Source of the DNA: Pseudoalteromonas luteoviolacea
GTDB lineage: Bacteria; Pseudomonadota; Gammaproteobacteria; Enterobacterales; Alteromonadaceae
Reading direction: 5' to 3'
Length of the DNA stretch: 64,000 nucleotides
Assembly (NCBI RefSeq): GCF_001696455.1
Contig: NZ_MAUJ01000001.1
Span: forward strand, 1,674,001-1,738,000
Position 1 is the stretch's first letter; each line of letters opens with the position of its first letter. Below, piece after piece: positions 8,880-17,119 of the stretch. The notes beneath the pieces are model-generated. The model made no database searches. It worked only from the letters and a program-made list of their open reading frames with translations, and had not been told where the DNA came from. The translations under genes and the position numbers were made by a program.

Positions 8880-10018
8880 TAGCAAAAGCACTCCTGCTCT
8901 TTACAGCAATCTAAATCTTGCAACAGCATGCCTGCTTGTTTGTAGTGTTTGAATATCGATGTATCTAGCTCTAGCTCACCGGCAATAACCGCACAAGGCG
9001 CCGCAAAACGTCCTCTGAATTTATAGATGAAGCACAACAAGGTAGGATCATGGTATAAGCGTGGACCCGCTAAAAAGACATTACGCATTTTAGTCGACTC
9101 ATCAAAAGGGCTCACCCAAGGGTAACCATTGTCTTGGTAAACAAAGAAGTCTGTTAGGGGACCTAAGTCTATTTCAAACCCGGTACAATTAATGGGGGGA
9201 TATGGCGTGACAATCTCTTTGCCGTCGGTAGATTGTACAATATACTCCTCTCCTTGTTGGTATACGTTGCTGACTTCAAAGTCATCATCATACTCTACCC
9301 CCTCTGCACTAGATAGACTTGATAAACGCTCCGCCGTATAAGGCGATAACACCCGGCTCGGGTCAAAAGTGTCTTGTTGAGCACCATTTAAGTCGAGCAG
9401 CGTTACTTCATGACCTTGACTCACTAAGTTAAATGTCGCATCTACACCACTTTCATAACCACCAATCACAACATAATGACCTTTGGAGAAGTTATCCCAA
9501 TCACTTATTTTGGAGTTATGGATACACAGCTCTGCGCCGCTAAAACCAGTGGTATTCGGGGATTGAAACTCACCACCTGCCCAAATGATAAATTTACAGT
9601 GTATCGTTAACTCACCTGCCAGCAGCTCATACCCTTTGTTTGGCCCTCGAGAAGACACTGAGTCTAACAGGGTGTTGGTCGTCACTTTAATCTTGTAGTG
9701 TTTCGCAACCATATCTAAGTACTTTGCATACTCTTCACCACTTAGATGTTCTTTGCCAGCACTAAAAGCAGGCGACGTGTCTGGTGTTATCGCGTTTAAA
9801 TCTGTTTGGTGATAGCCATTACTGGGAAACGAGGGGGTGATCAATCGCATCGATTTTGGCCACCTTAAAAATGACTCCCCAATCTCTCCTCTTTCCAATA
9901 CGATGAGTTCTTGATCTTCAATCCCCATTTGTTTCAATAGTGCAGCGCAACCCAAACCCGCAGGGCCTGCACCCACTATCACTACTTCAGTTTTTGTTAT
10001 TTGTTTTTCACTTGGCAT
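8879..10018 (-). CDS. FAD-dependent oxidoreductase with Cys-rich C-terminal tail
   Basis: The 379-residue flavoprotein starts at an ATG at 10018 with GAGGTG upstream; an in-frame GTG two codons earlier is less likely. GAGPAG at about 16-21 is the FAD-binding Rossmann motif. A second dinucleotide motif, VVIGGYESGVDA, lies at about 184-195. This is the arrangement of pyridine-nucleotide-dependent flavoproteins such as YpdA and trimethylamine/flavin monooxygenase-like enzymes. The last residues read CCKEQECFC, a probable metal-binding or redox tail. Its stop overlaps the start of the FeoB-like gene, so a joint role in reducing or handing over metal is plausible but unproven. Confidence 0.8.
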   Translation of the reverse strand: MPSEKQITKTEVVIVGAGPAGLGCAALLKQMGIEDQELIVLERGEIGESFLRWPKSMRLITPSFPSNGYHQTDLNAITPDTSPAFSAGKEHLSGEEYAKYLDMVAKHYKIKVTTNTLLDSVSSRGPNKGYELLAGELTIHCKFIIWAGGEFQSPNTTGFSGAELCIHNSKISDWDNFSKGHYVVIGGYESGVDATFNLVSQGHEVTLLDLNGAQQDTFDPSRVLSPYTAERLSSLSSAEGVEYDDDFEVSNVYQQGEEYIVQSTDGKEIVTPYPPINCTGFEIDLGPLTDFFVYQDNGYPWVSPFDESTKMRNVFLAGPRLYHDPTLLCFIYKFRGRFAAPCAVIAGELELDTSIFKHYKQAGMLLQDLDCCKEQECFC

Positions 10019-10249
10019 TACCACACCTCAAATTGATACAATATAACATACCAATATACAACAATAGAAATGAGAATTCATTGCATTTAACTGACAAATG
10101 TTTAAAGTCTGCTATGCGAATCCGCTTATCCAGAGCCACTACCCAATAGTTATCAGGCACTTGAGTATATTTTACTTTTAGCAAAATTAGGGACATCGAC
10201 TTGTTCAAAAAACTTGATATACTGATTAAAAAATAAGAAAAATATAAAA

Positions 10250-11416
10250 ATGAATAAGTTAGTTATTTCCATGTCTATAGCGCTGAGCAGCTTAGCGCTC
10301 CCCAATTTAGCGCAAGCTTTAACTTGGCAAGAAGTCAGTCAAGGTTACAAAACTCAGCTTTTAGATCTTGGGGTCGTCGGCGGCGCAATCGCACTTATCA
10401 ATCGAGACCAGTCAAAGAACACACTCTACTTTGGTTTAGCCGACAGACAAAACGCCTCAGCTATTACAGAAAAAACGCTCTTTCATTGGGCTTCTATTAC
10501 TAAAACCTTCACCGGTATTGCTATCATGCAATTAAGAGACAGGCATAAACTGAAACTGTCGGATCCCGTGGTCAAATACCTTCCCGAAATTGCCAAGGTA
10601 TATAACCCATATGCAAACACTCACGAGATCACAATAAAGCATTTACTGAGCCATTCAGCAGGGTTTCGCGCTTCCAGCTTTCCATTTAAAACCCATGATT
10701 GGCAACCTCATGAGCCCACAGATTTTGCACAGCTCACTGCAATGATGCCCTACTCCAAAATCCAATTTGAACCGGGTTCAAAATACAGTTACTCAAACCT
10801 TGGGATCAATTTTTTAGGTGAAGTGGTCAAACGTATCACAGGCGATGATATTGAGGTTTACATCGACAAAAACATCTTTAAACCTTTGAAAATGTACGAT
10901 ACTTACTTTGACTCGACCCCCTATCACCTGCAAAAGTACCGTTCTAATAATTACTATTTTAAGAACAAGGAATTCCACGCAGGCGGCCCAGAGTTCGATA
11001 CTGGTGTGACTACCGCCAATGGCGGTATTAATGCATCAATTGAAGACATGACGAAATATGTCGCTTTTTTAATTGGTGATACAGCAAACGCTTCCTATGA
11101 AGGCATCCTATCTCGCAGCTCGTTGGAAGAAATGTGGCAGCCACAACACTCTACCCAAAAAAGCACCAAAAAAGACGAGCGCATTGGTTTAACCTTTTTC
11201 AGCCGGACATTAGAAAACCAGCAGTTTGTTGGCCACACAGGGTCTCAGAAAAACTTTTATAGCTCACTGTTCGTTAATCCAACATCTAAAACCGGACACT
11301 TGTTTGTGTATAACACTTCAAAAATAGTCACACAAGCCAATGGTAAACGTATGGCCCTGACGATGCCCATCTACCATCACACTCAATTACAGTTGTTTGA
11401 GTTAATGGCAAAGTAG
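10250..11416 (+). CDS. Serine hydrolase, beta-lactamase class C/PBP-like family
   Basis: The 388-residue protein has a signal peptide (1-23, ending NLAQA), an SxxK motif (SITK, about residue 83) and YSN (YSYSNLG, about residue 182). It is therefore a penicillin-binding-protein-like serine hydrolase acting in the periplasm. Substrates in this family range from D-amino-acid peptides to esters, and nothing in the sequence chooses between them. It is a single gene with its own short promoter space. Confidence 0.88.
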   Translation: MNKLVISMSIALSSLALPNLAQALTWQEVSQGYKTQLLDLGVVGGAIALINRDQSKNTLYFGLADRQNASAITEKTLFHWASITKTFTGIAIMQLRDRHKLKLSDPVVKYLPEIAKVYNPYANTHEITIKHLLSHSAGFRASSFPFKTHDWQPHEPTDFAQLTAMMPYSKIQFEPGSKYSYSNLGINFLGEVVKRITGDDIEVYIDKNIFKPLKMYDTYFDSTPYHLQKYRSNNYYFKNKEFHAGGPEFDTGVTTANGGINASIEDMTKYVAFLIGDTANASYEGILSRSSLEEMWQPQHSTQKSTKKDERIGLTFFSRTLENQQFVGHTGSQKNFYSSLFVNPTSKTGHLFVYNTSKIVTQANGKRMALTMPIYHHTQLQLFELMAK

Positions 11417-11528
11417 TAGGTACAATCTTTAGGGCTATCAAAAAACCATTAGGTTTATCATTTTTATTCAGTGCTTTCCTGAATTGATTGCGATATAAAT
11501 AGCAGGTGTTTTCAATTAGGAACCTGTA

Positions 11529-12650
11529 ATGGATGTCGTACCCACGGTAATTTATTCATTCATGCTTGGTATTATCGCACTTGCCCTTGTACAAGCATGG
11601 CGTAAACCTCAGCAACAGCAAACTACCTTTTTAATTGTGCTGTTGTGCCTGCTTTTTACCCATGTATGCGGTGAACTATTTATTTATTCTGGCGCATACC
11701 AATATTTGCCAGCTCTGGCAGGTTTACAATTTCCCATACGTACTCTACTTGGGCCAGCCTTATACTTTTATGCTCGTGCAACAATGTCTCCCAATGTCTC
11801 CATTTCAAGACGCAGCTATGCAATCGCCGCATTAGGGCCAATACTTGTGATGGTTGCTATGATCCCGTTTATGTTCAGTTTAACGCCTCAAGAGAAACTC
11901 GCACTGGCAGATCCAGCAACACGAAACCCAGAACACTTTAAAGTTGCCTTCTTAACCTGCCTAGTAGCGATGGTGATTTTTATTGTATTTATCGCTATTT
12001 ACTTTGTAAGCGCACTCAAGGTACACGCACGGCATCGTCAACAGCTTATGGAACGCTTTGCCGACATTCAATCTCGCTCTCTCGACTGGTTTAAAGTCAT
12101 GTTATTACTGTGGGGCCTTGTTTGGTTTTTTTATGCAACAGCTTATTTACCGGGGTTCACAGGTTGGAGCATACCGGGGCAAGGTGTCTTTTTACCGTTA
12201 CTTGAAGCTGGCGTTCTGCTGGCTTTTGCCCAGCTAGCACTCAATCAACCAATTCTGACCCAATCAGATAAAGGCACTCCCATTGCGCACCAAACCAGAA
12301 CTGCGACCCTAAGTAACGACCGAATGGACACAATTGCCAGCAAATTGAAAGATGTGATGGCGCAGGAAGCACTCTTTATGGATGACGCACTTTCTTTGAA
12401 TAAGCTCTCTCGCTCCATTGGTGTCAGTGAAAATCATATTTCAGAGACGCTGTCACAATTACTAAAAACCAACTTCTTTCATTTTGTGAACAGCTATCGT
12501 GTTCAGAACGCGCAACAGCTGCTAATCAACACAGATAAACGCGTTTCCACAATTCAATATGAGGTTGGTTTTAACTCTAAATCTACCTTTAACACTGCTT
12601 TTAAAAAAGTTACAGGCATAACCCCATCACAATACCGCAAGCAAGCATAA
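11529..12650 (+). CDS. AraC-family regulator with membrane N-terminus
   Basis: The 373-residue protein has about seven hydrophobic helices in the first 240 residues and a C-terminal AraC DNA-binding domain (about 265-372) with two helix-turn-helices and the closing pattern VGFNSKSTFNTAFKKVTG. This membrane-anchored AraC type is common in marine gammaproteobacteria. The gene is alone and is followed by a perfect palindrome. The signal and target are unknown. Confidence 0.9.
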   Translation: MDVVPTVIYSFMLGIIALALVQAWRKPQQQQTTFLIVLLCLLFTHVCGELFIYSGAYQYLPALAGLQFPIRTLLGPALYFYARATMSPNVSISRRSYAIAALGPILVMVAMIPFMFSLTPQEKLALADPATRNPEHFKVAFLTCLVAMVIFIVFIAIYFVSALKVHARHRQQLMERFADIQSRSLDWFKVMLLLWGLVWFFYATAYLPGFTGWSIPGQGVFLPLLEAGVLLAFAQLALNQPILTQSDKGTPIAHQTRTATLSNDRMDTIASKLKDVMAQEALFMDDALSLNKLSRSIGVSENHISETLSQLLKTNFFHFVNSYRVQNAQQLLINTDKRVSTIQYEVGFNSKSTFNTAFKKVTGITPSQYRKQA

Positions 12651-12667
12651 GGCAACGTTAACAAATT

Positions 12668-12695
12668 GGAGTCACGTAATGCATTACGTGACTCC
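12668..12695. promoter_or_regulatory. Perfect 28-bp palindrome after the AraC gene
   Basis: Two 14-bp arms (GGAGTCACGTAATG and its exact complement) meet with no spacer, 18 bp after the AraC stop. No T-tract follows, so it is not a standard intrinsic terminator. It could act as a terminator stem, an operator, or both. Confidence 0.5.
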
Positions 12696-12864
12696 CGTTG
12701 TAGAATAGGACTCGATTTATTCTGCGTCTGCACTCCCTATGAGGCATGGTTCAATGGTGTATTTTAGATACGGGAAAACAACAATTTGCAACTTGATATT
12801 TACAAGTCTTTTGTTACCCTAAGCCGTGGAAATCTAGACTCAAGTGACCCATTTTGGCCCCTAT

Positions 12865-13440
12865 ATGAACAACGACGTGACGAGACTAATAGACAATTGG
12901 AAGTCAGGCTGTAAACAATCTGAACGAGCGCTCAAAGCTGAGATTTTTTTGCACCTCAAAGGGCGTTTAAAGAAACACAAAGAACAGCTGTTCTCTAATG
13001 GTGAAGCGGAGGATATACTCCCAAACACTACCTCGTTTATCAACGAGTATTTTATCGACTTCGCGCCACCTACCAGAGACTATGACAACCGCAGACAATA
13101 CTTAAAAGACGTCTCAATATTCATTCGAAACGCCTTGATCAGTGAACTCAGAAAGAGAAAAGCACTAAAACGTGGCAATCTATTGGCACATACATCCCTG
13201 AGCGAACTCCACAGGATTAACATATCCGAAAATGATGAACAGTATAGTATTTTTGACGAAGCAATCTCTCTACTTAAAGGCAAGTCTGAGCAGTGTTATG
13301 AAGTTGCGCTATTCTATTATTTTTTAGGTATGACAGGAGAAGAGATCGCCGCAGAGTTCGCTATTCCCGCAGGGAAGATATATCGCCATATTGACGCAGC
13401 TAACGCATTTTTACGCAGTAAATTTACTGACGCTCCATGA
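12865..13440 (+). CDS. ECF sigma factor of the kinase-linked type (ECF43/Sig-70_X6-like)
   Basis: About 191 residues from the ATG at 12865 (MNNDVTRLIDNWKSG); an upstream GTG at 12844 would add seven residues. Region 2 covers about 5-100 and region 4 has an FYYFLGMTGEEIAAEF helix-turn-helix near the C-terminus. No anti-sigma gene is adjacent. Instead its stop overlaps the start (ATGA) of a Ser/Thr kinase gene. In Vibrio parahaemolyticus a sigma factor of this kind (EcfP) is activated by phosphorylation by the neighbouring kinase PknT. By analogy this protein is probably switched on by the kinase downstream. Two small secreted-protein genes further on share a candidate promoter for it. Confidence 0.82.
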   Translation: MNNDVTRLIDNWKSGCKQSERALKAEIFLHLKGRLKKHKEQLFSNGEAEDILPNTTSFINEYFIDFAPPTRDYDNRRQYLKDVSIFIRNALISELRKRKALKRGNLLAHTSLSELHRINISENDEQYSIFDEAISLLKGKSEQCYEVALFYYFLGMTGEEIAAEFAIPAGKIYRHIDAANAFLRSKFTDAP

Positions 13441-15599
13441 ACGCGCACAGCAATGAATCAGTAGATGCATTCAGCATATTCTACGAGCTCTTAGATCACC
13501 CCACCGACCAACTGATGCCAAATTTAGCTCAGATGAATGAGCTCAATGAGGATGTACATTGCGAGGTCAAAGAACTCGTCAAAGCACATATCAAAAATAA
13601 GCAAGACCACTTTTTACACAAGCTTGTATCGCACAGTACCAATATTGCTCTTGGCAATGATGAACTACTGTTTATGCATGGAGAGGTAATCGAAGGGTAC
13701 GTCTTATCTGATCTCATCGGCGAAGGAGGACAAGGTGTCGTATACAAAGCACACCGCTGTGACGGCAAATTTGAGCAAACAGTTGCCATCAAACTTCTCT
13801 ATCCAAACACGGCTATCGTCTCGGGAGAAAAGACATTAAAAAGAGAAGCACAAAGCCTCGCTAAGTTTCAACACAGTGGTATTGCACGTGTATTTACGAT
13901 TGGTGAATACCAGCATCACTGCTACATGATTATGGATTACATTGACGCCCCCTCAATGGACAAGTTCTTTAGCACTCATCTACTCACGCTAGAACGTGTT
14001 ATTGATATATTTATTAAGATTTGTGAAGCTCTGGAGCATGCTCACGCTCATCAAGTGTTACATGCGGATATTAAGCCGAGTAATATTTTGATTAATAAAA
14101 ACATGCAGCCGCTATTGATTGACTTTGGTATTAGCAAGCAAGTGAGTGTTTCCAGCAAGTTAGATAATAAGGCCTTGGGCTTTACGTATCGCTTTTCTAG
14201 CCCAGAGCAGCAAAAAGGCGAGCCATTAGATTACGCTAGTGATGTTTACTCTGTCGCTAAAGTCATGCAGTACTTCCTGTCTCAATACTTTGCAAATCCA
14301 ACGTTAAAAGCACGCCTTCTTAAACCTGTTCTTGCAAAGGCACTGAGCGAAAACCCAAATGAGCGTATCGGTTCAATCACGTCTCTAAAAACGTCGATTG
14401 CAGCCGTACAGGCGCTCTGCCCTGTGGAGTTTGAAACCGTAAGTCGGCTAGATAAGCTTAAATGCCTCTACGCTCGGCGTTCAATGCTATTTAAGGCTGT
14501 CGGCGTGGCATTACTCATTTGTCTACCCTTGCTGATAGCATTTTCAATTCAACGCGCCACCATCGCAGGACTCTTCTTACAACAAACTCAGGTCTCGGCA
14601 TTTTTGCAATCCATTTTTGAAACAACTCAAAGTGATGGGCACTTCCACGATATTCTGAACCAGAACAGCTTACCTTCATTCTCGGATAATCAAATTAAGA
14701 ATATCGAAGGGCATGGAAAAATATTATCCCCTTATGTTTTCACTAATCACGGTGGCAAAGTCGGTGAGCCTATAAAACTTAAGGTAGTGAGTGAGCATAC
14801 TACGCCAGCAGATGTGGCATTTACTATTTTAGGCGACGGTTATATAAGCCATACAGGCCATTACATGCACCGCTTTTCTGTTCCAGGTATTCATACCGTC
14901 ACCATAGAAGCCGTTAAAAATGCGAAAGAATACGACAAACTCGTTTTGCGATTTGTCATTCGAGATGGTCGATCTCTCCCCATAAAATTTGATGATGTGT
15001 CCACTCAACATCCCTATTTCGACAATATACATTACCTTGCTTTGCGCGGCGTAGTGATCGGGCGGCCAAACCCAAACGGCAGTGGACGACTATTTCAGCC
15101 ATCTCAGATAGCAAAGCAAGCAGAAGTATTGTCTATTTTGTATCTGGCAGCCCATGAACAAGGCATCATCAAGCTTAAAAAAACACAACGACAGTACAGT
15201 AACTTACAAATCGTAAACGACAAAGGATACATTGAAGACTTTTCATGGGCTAGCGCGTATTTAAGCCATGCTGAACAGCAAGGTCTATCAATTGACCCAG
15301 CACACTTTGATCCTAAAAAGCCCGCTTCAAAAGCATGGACTGCAAGGACTGTCAGTCAATTATTAGATCTGTATGACCCTAGCCAATTGAACAACTTTAA
15401 ACATATTGAGTTTAAAGACCACCTTGAATTCGAGAATACACAGTTACTAAAATACGCAAAAATTTGTGTTTTGTACGGCCTGTGCGCAGCCCATGGTGGT
15501 CACTTTCAGCCGCAAAGAGCAGTAACACGCGCAGAAGTTGCCAATATCGGCGCTAAAATTCTTAAACTATCTAAACCTGAAATACTGGAATCACTTTAA
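13437..15599 (+). CDS. Transmembrane Ser/Thr protein kinase with extracytoplasmic SLH-like repeats
   Basis: The 720 residues have a helical N-terminal segment (1-80), then a Hanks-type kinase domain (about 87-330). Key kinase residues are the Gly loop GEGGQG (95-100), Lys119 in VAIKLL, catalytic H209-A-D211 in HADIKPSN, DFG (229-231) and SSPEQ. The HAD replaces the commoner HRD, which marks a non-RD kinase. One membrane helix (about 351-371) is followed by an extracytoplasmic part: an Ig-like beta region (about 430-512) and three SLH-like repeats (about 517-575, 598-648, 660-710), seen in LALRGVVIGRP and FQPQRAVTRAEVANIGAKIL. The sigma gene overlaps its start. An envelope signal read by the SLH/Ig part and passed to the sigma factor is the simplest model. 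Confidence 0.88.
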   Translation: MNAHSNESVDAFSIFYELLDHPTDQLMPNLAQMNELNEDVHCEVKELVKAHIKNKQDHFLHKLVSHSTNIALGNDELLFMHGEVIEGYVLSDLIGEGGQGVVYKAHRCDGKFEQTVAIKLLYPNTAIVSGEKTLKREAQSLAKFQHSGIARVFTIGEYQHHCYMIMDYIDAPSMDKFFSTHLLTLERVIDIFIKICEALEHAHAHQVLHADIKPSNILINKNMQPLLIDFGISKQVSVSSKLDNKALGFTYRFSSPEQQKGEPLDYASDVYSVAKVMQYFLSQYFANPTLKARLLKPVLAKALSENPNERIGSITSLKTSIAAVQALCPVEFETVSRLDKLKCLYARRSMLFKAVGVALLICLPLLIAFSIQRATIAGLFLQQTQVSAFLQSIFETTQSDGHFHDILNQNSLPSFSDNQIKNIEGHGKILSPYVFTNHGGKVGEPIKLKVVSEHTTPADVAFTILGDGYISHTGHYMHRFSVPGIHTVTIEAVKNAKEYDKLVLRFVIRDGRSLPIKFDDVSTQHPYFDNIHYLALRGVVIGRPNPNGSGRLFQPSQIAKQAEVLSILYLAAHEQGIIKLKKTQRQYSNLQIVNDKGYIEDFSWASAYLSHAEQQGLSIDPAHFDPKKPASKAWTARTVSQLLDLYDPSQLNNFKHIEFKDHLEFENTQLLKYAKICVLYGLCAAHGGHFQPQRAVTRAEVANIGAKILKLSKPEILESL

Positions 15600-15634
15600 T
15601 ACTCACTTACCTCAGCAACTAACTCGCTAAAAAA

Positions 15635-15665
15635 GTCAGAAAAATTTCTCTTAATTGCGTGCCTT
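15635..15665 (+). promoter_or_regulatory. Candidate ECF promoter, copy 1
   Basis: A GAAAAA block, a spacer of about 12 nt, then AATTGCGTGCCTT (15653-15665), ending 104 bp before the ATG of the 149-residue secreted protein. The same arrangement recurs upstream of the next small secreted-protein gene at nearly the same distance. The layout fits an ECF-type -35 (GGAA-like) and -10 (CGT-containing) pair. The distances could also mean a shared operator or leader RNA. Confidence 0.55.
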
Positions 15666-15768
15666 AACAGTTAAAGCACAGCTGCTTATTGTATCGCCTG
15701 TTTCAAAAGCACCACTGCAATGTATTTCACGCAGGGTAAAAACCGCAAAAACGTAAGGAATATCATTT

Positions 15769-16218
15769 ATGAAAATCAGAATTATAGCAGCTTCACTTAT
15801 ACTAGCGTGTGTCACTTCCAGCCAAGCGAAGGCACAAGATGTGCTGGTCGAATTGGCGGAAGCGCCCGATAATTTTGCCCAAATTAGCACCCCAAGGTGT
15901 GGTTATTGCCCTCAACTTTTAGAGCCTGAAGGTGATATTGCGTGGACCAAATCATCTCATGGTGCGACAAATGCCTCAGAATGCTACGAATTCGTTAAAT
16001 TCAAAGGAGATGATGAAACTGACTGTATTGTCAGATATGCTGACTATAATACCGGTGCAAAGCTCGTGGATACTACCATGACAAAATGGATCAGTATGAA
16101 ATACCCTAATGGGTTAGCCGCCTACACAGTTAGAGGAAAGGGCTTGTACCTTCGAATGGGAAGCCAAGCATGCAGCCGTCTACTCAATGCACAAGACCAT
16201 GTAAGAGTTGACCTGTGA
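15769..16218 (+). CDS. Small secreted Cys-containing protein, unknown
   Basis: The 149-residue protein has a clear signal peptide (MKIRIIAASLILACV, cleavage near SQAKA). The mature protein has six Cys, including a CGYC pair (about 44-47), so disulfides are likely in the periplasm or outside. The family was not recognised. An AAGGA ribosome binding site precedes the ATG. It lies downstream of the sigma/kinase pair behind the shared candidate promoter, so it may be a regulon member. Confidence 0.8.
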   Translation: MKIRIIAASLILACVTSSQAKAQDVLVELAEAPDNFAQISTPRCGYCPQLLEPEGDIAWTKSSHGATNASECYEFVKFKGDDETDCIVRYADYNTGAKLVDTTMTKWISMKYPNGLAAYTVRGKGLYLRMGSQACSRLLNAQDHVRVDL

Positions 16219-16639
16219 TTTAAGATCACACCATAAATAGCTGGCGGATGTACGAATTGGTAAACGCTTGCATTCGCGCTTTTCCCCCCTGCCAGCTTTA
16301 AATAAATCAACACTCAGTAAAAACTTGCAGTAAGATAACCCGCTCCTAGACTCGACTACTTCCCTTTATATAGCATTTTATCTAGCGCTTCTTGGCAATC
16401 AGCACGGTTCCACACTTCAACGTTTTACCTACCAAACTTCAATAGCAACATTTATTCGCAACTAAAGTCGGCGCAAACTATTTCTCTAAAAAAAGAATTA
16501 ATTCGGAAAAAAATCACCAAATTGCGTGCCTTCAAGCTTTGGCAAATCGCAAATATCCTTGTCTTATCACGAAGCAATTAGTGATCCGCACTTATCCTAC
16601 ATGGAAAGTTATTACTCTCATTAACTATTGAGGTTTTTT
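16219..16639. other. Intergenic stretch with two hairpins and a promoter
   Basis: This 421-bp stretch has no credible gene. GTGAT/ATCAC (16215-16229) forms a small hairpin at the preceding stop codon. AGCTGGC (16239-16245) pairs with GCCAGCT (16291-16297) across a long loop. The second copy of the shared promoter-like motif lies at 16502-16532, and the rest must be the leader of the next gene. Confidence 0.5.
16502..16532 (+). promoter_or_regulatory. Candidate ECF promoter, copy 2
   Basis: CGGAAAAAAA, a short spacer, then AATTGCGTGCCTT (16520-16532), identical over 13 nt to the motif at 15653-15665. It ends 108 bp before the ATG at 16640, against 104 bp for copy 1. Confidence 0.55.
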
Positions 16640-16990
16640 ATGAAAAGCATGACATTAGTATTGGTAGCACTCTCTACATTTTTATCAACGTCAGCACTAG
16701 CAGGCACGGTTACTGGCGAACAGTGCTGGACAGAAGATAACAGTGTTAAGTTCAGAGCGAAGGCATCGGTTTGGGATAGAATTGCCGAAAATAAGCTTTA
16801 TATCAGTGTAACGACTGATTACAACCGAACTTATACGGTAACGAGACCATTAACTAATATTCAAAGCGTATTCATGGATATTTACTTTACGTCGATGTTT
16901 CAGCAGTCAGGTTACCCGAATGCGCAGCCAGTCAACTATCGCATCTACGACGCATTTGGTAGCGTAGACAAAAGTGGCAGCTGTATTTAA
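16640..16990 (+). CDS. Small secreted protein, unknown
   Basis: The 116-residue protein starts at ATG 16640 with GAGG seven bases upstream; an in-frame TTG at 16628 is unlikely. The signal peptide ends near TSALA. The mature protein is beta-rich with two Cys (in EQCW and at the C-terminal SGSCI) that could form one disulfide. The family was not recognised. It shares its upstream motif with the preceding small secreted protein, and a strong terminator follows. Confidence 0.8.
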   Translation: MKSMTLVLVALSTFLSTSALAGTVTGEQCWTEDNSVKFRAKASVWDRIAENKLYISVTTDYNRTYTVTRPLTNIQSVFMDIYFTSMFQQSGYPNAQPVNYRIYDAFGSVDKSGSCI

Positions 16991-17001
16991 TGTATTGCAA
17001 A

Positions 17002-17023
17002 AAAGGGGGGTAACCCCCCTTTC
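17002..17023 (+). terminator. Intrinsic terminator
   Basis: AAAGGGGGG-TAA-CCCCCCTTT is a very stable hairpin with a short T-run, 12 bp after the stop of the small secreted-protein gene. Its A-run also allows use from the other strand, where the beta-propeller gene ends. Confidence 0.85.
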
Positions 17024-17119
17024 TATATTTGAAAAGCAGTCGTTTAATTTAGATGTCTAACATCAATTATCCCAACTAAAACAGATGTGTTTAAGACAAC
17101 GTACTCAAAGCTTATCAAC

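Noticed and set aside
16239..16297. An isolated attC-like site (SALIN) in the AGCTGGC/GCCAGCT hairpin
   Set aside because: It lacks the RYYYAAC/GTTRRRY ends and there is no cassette gene beside it.
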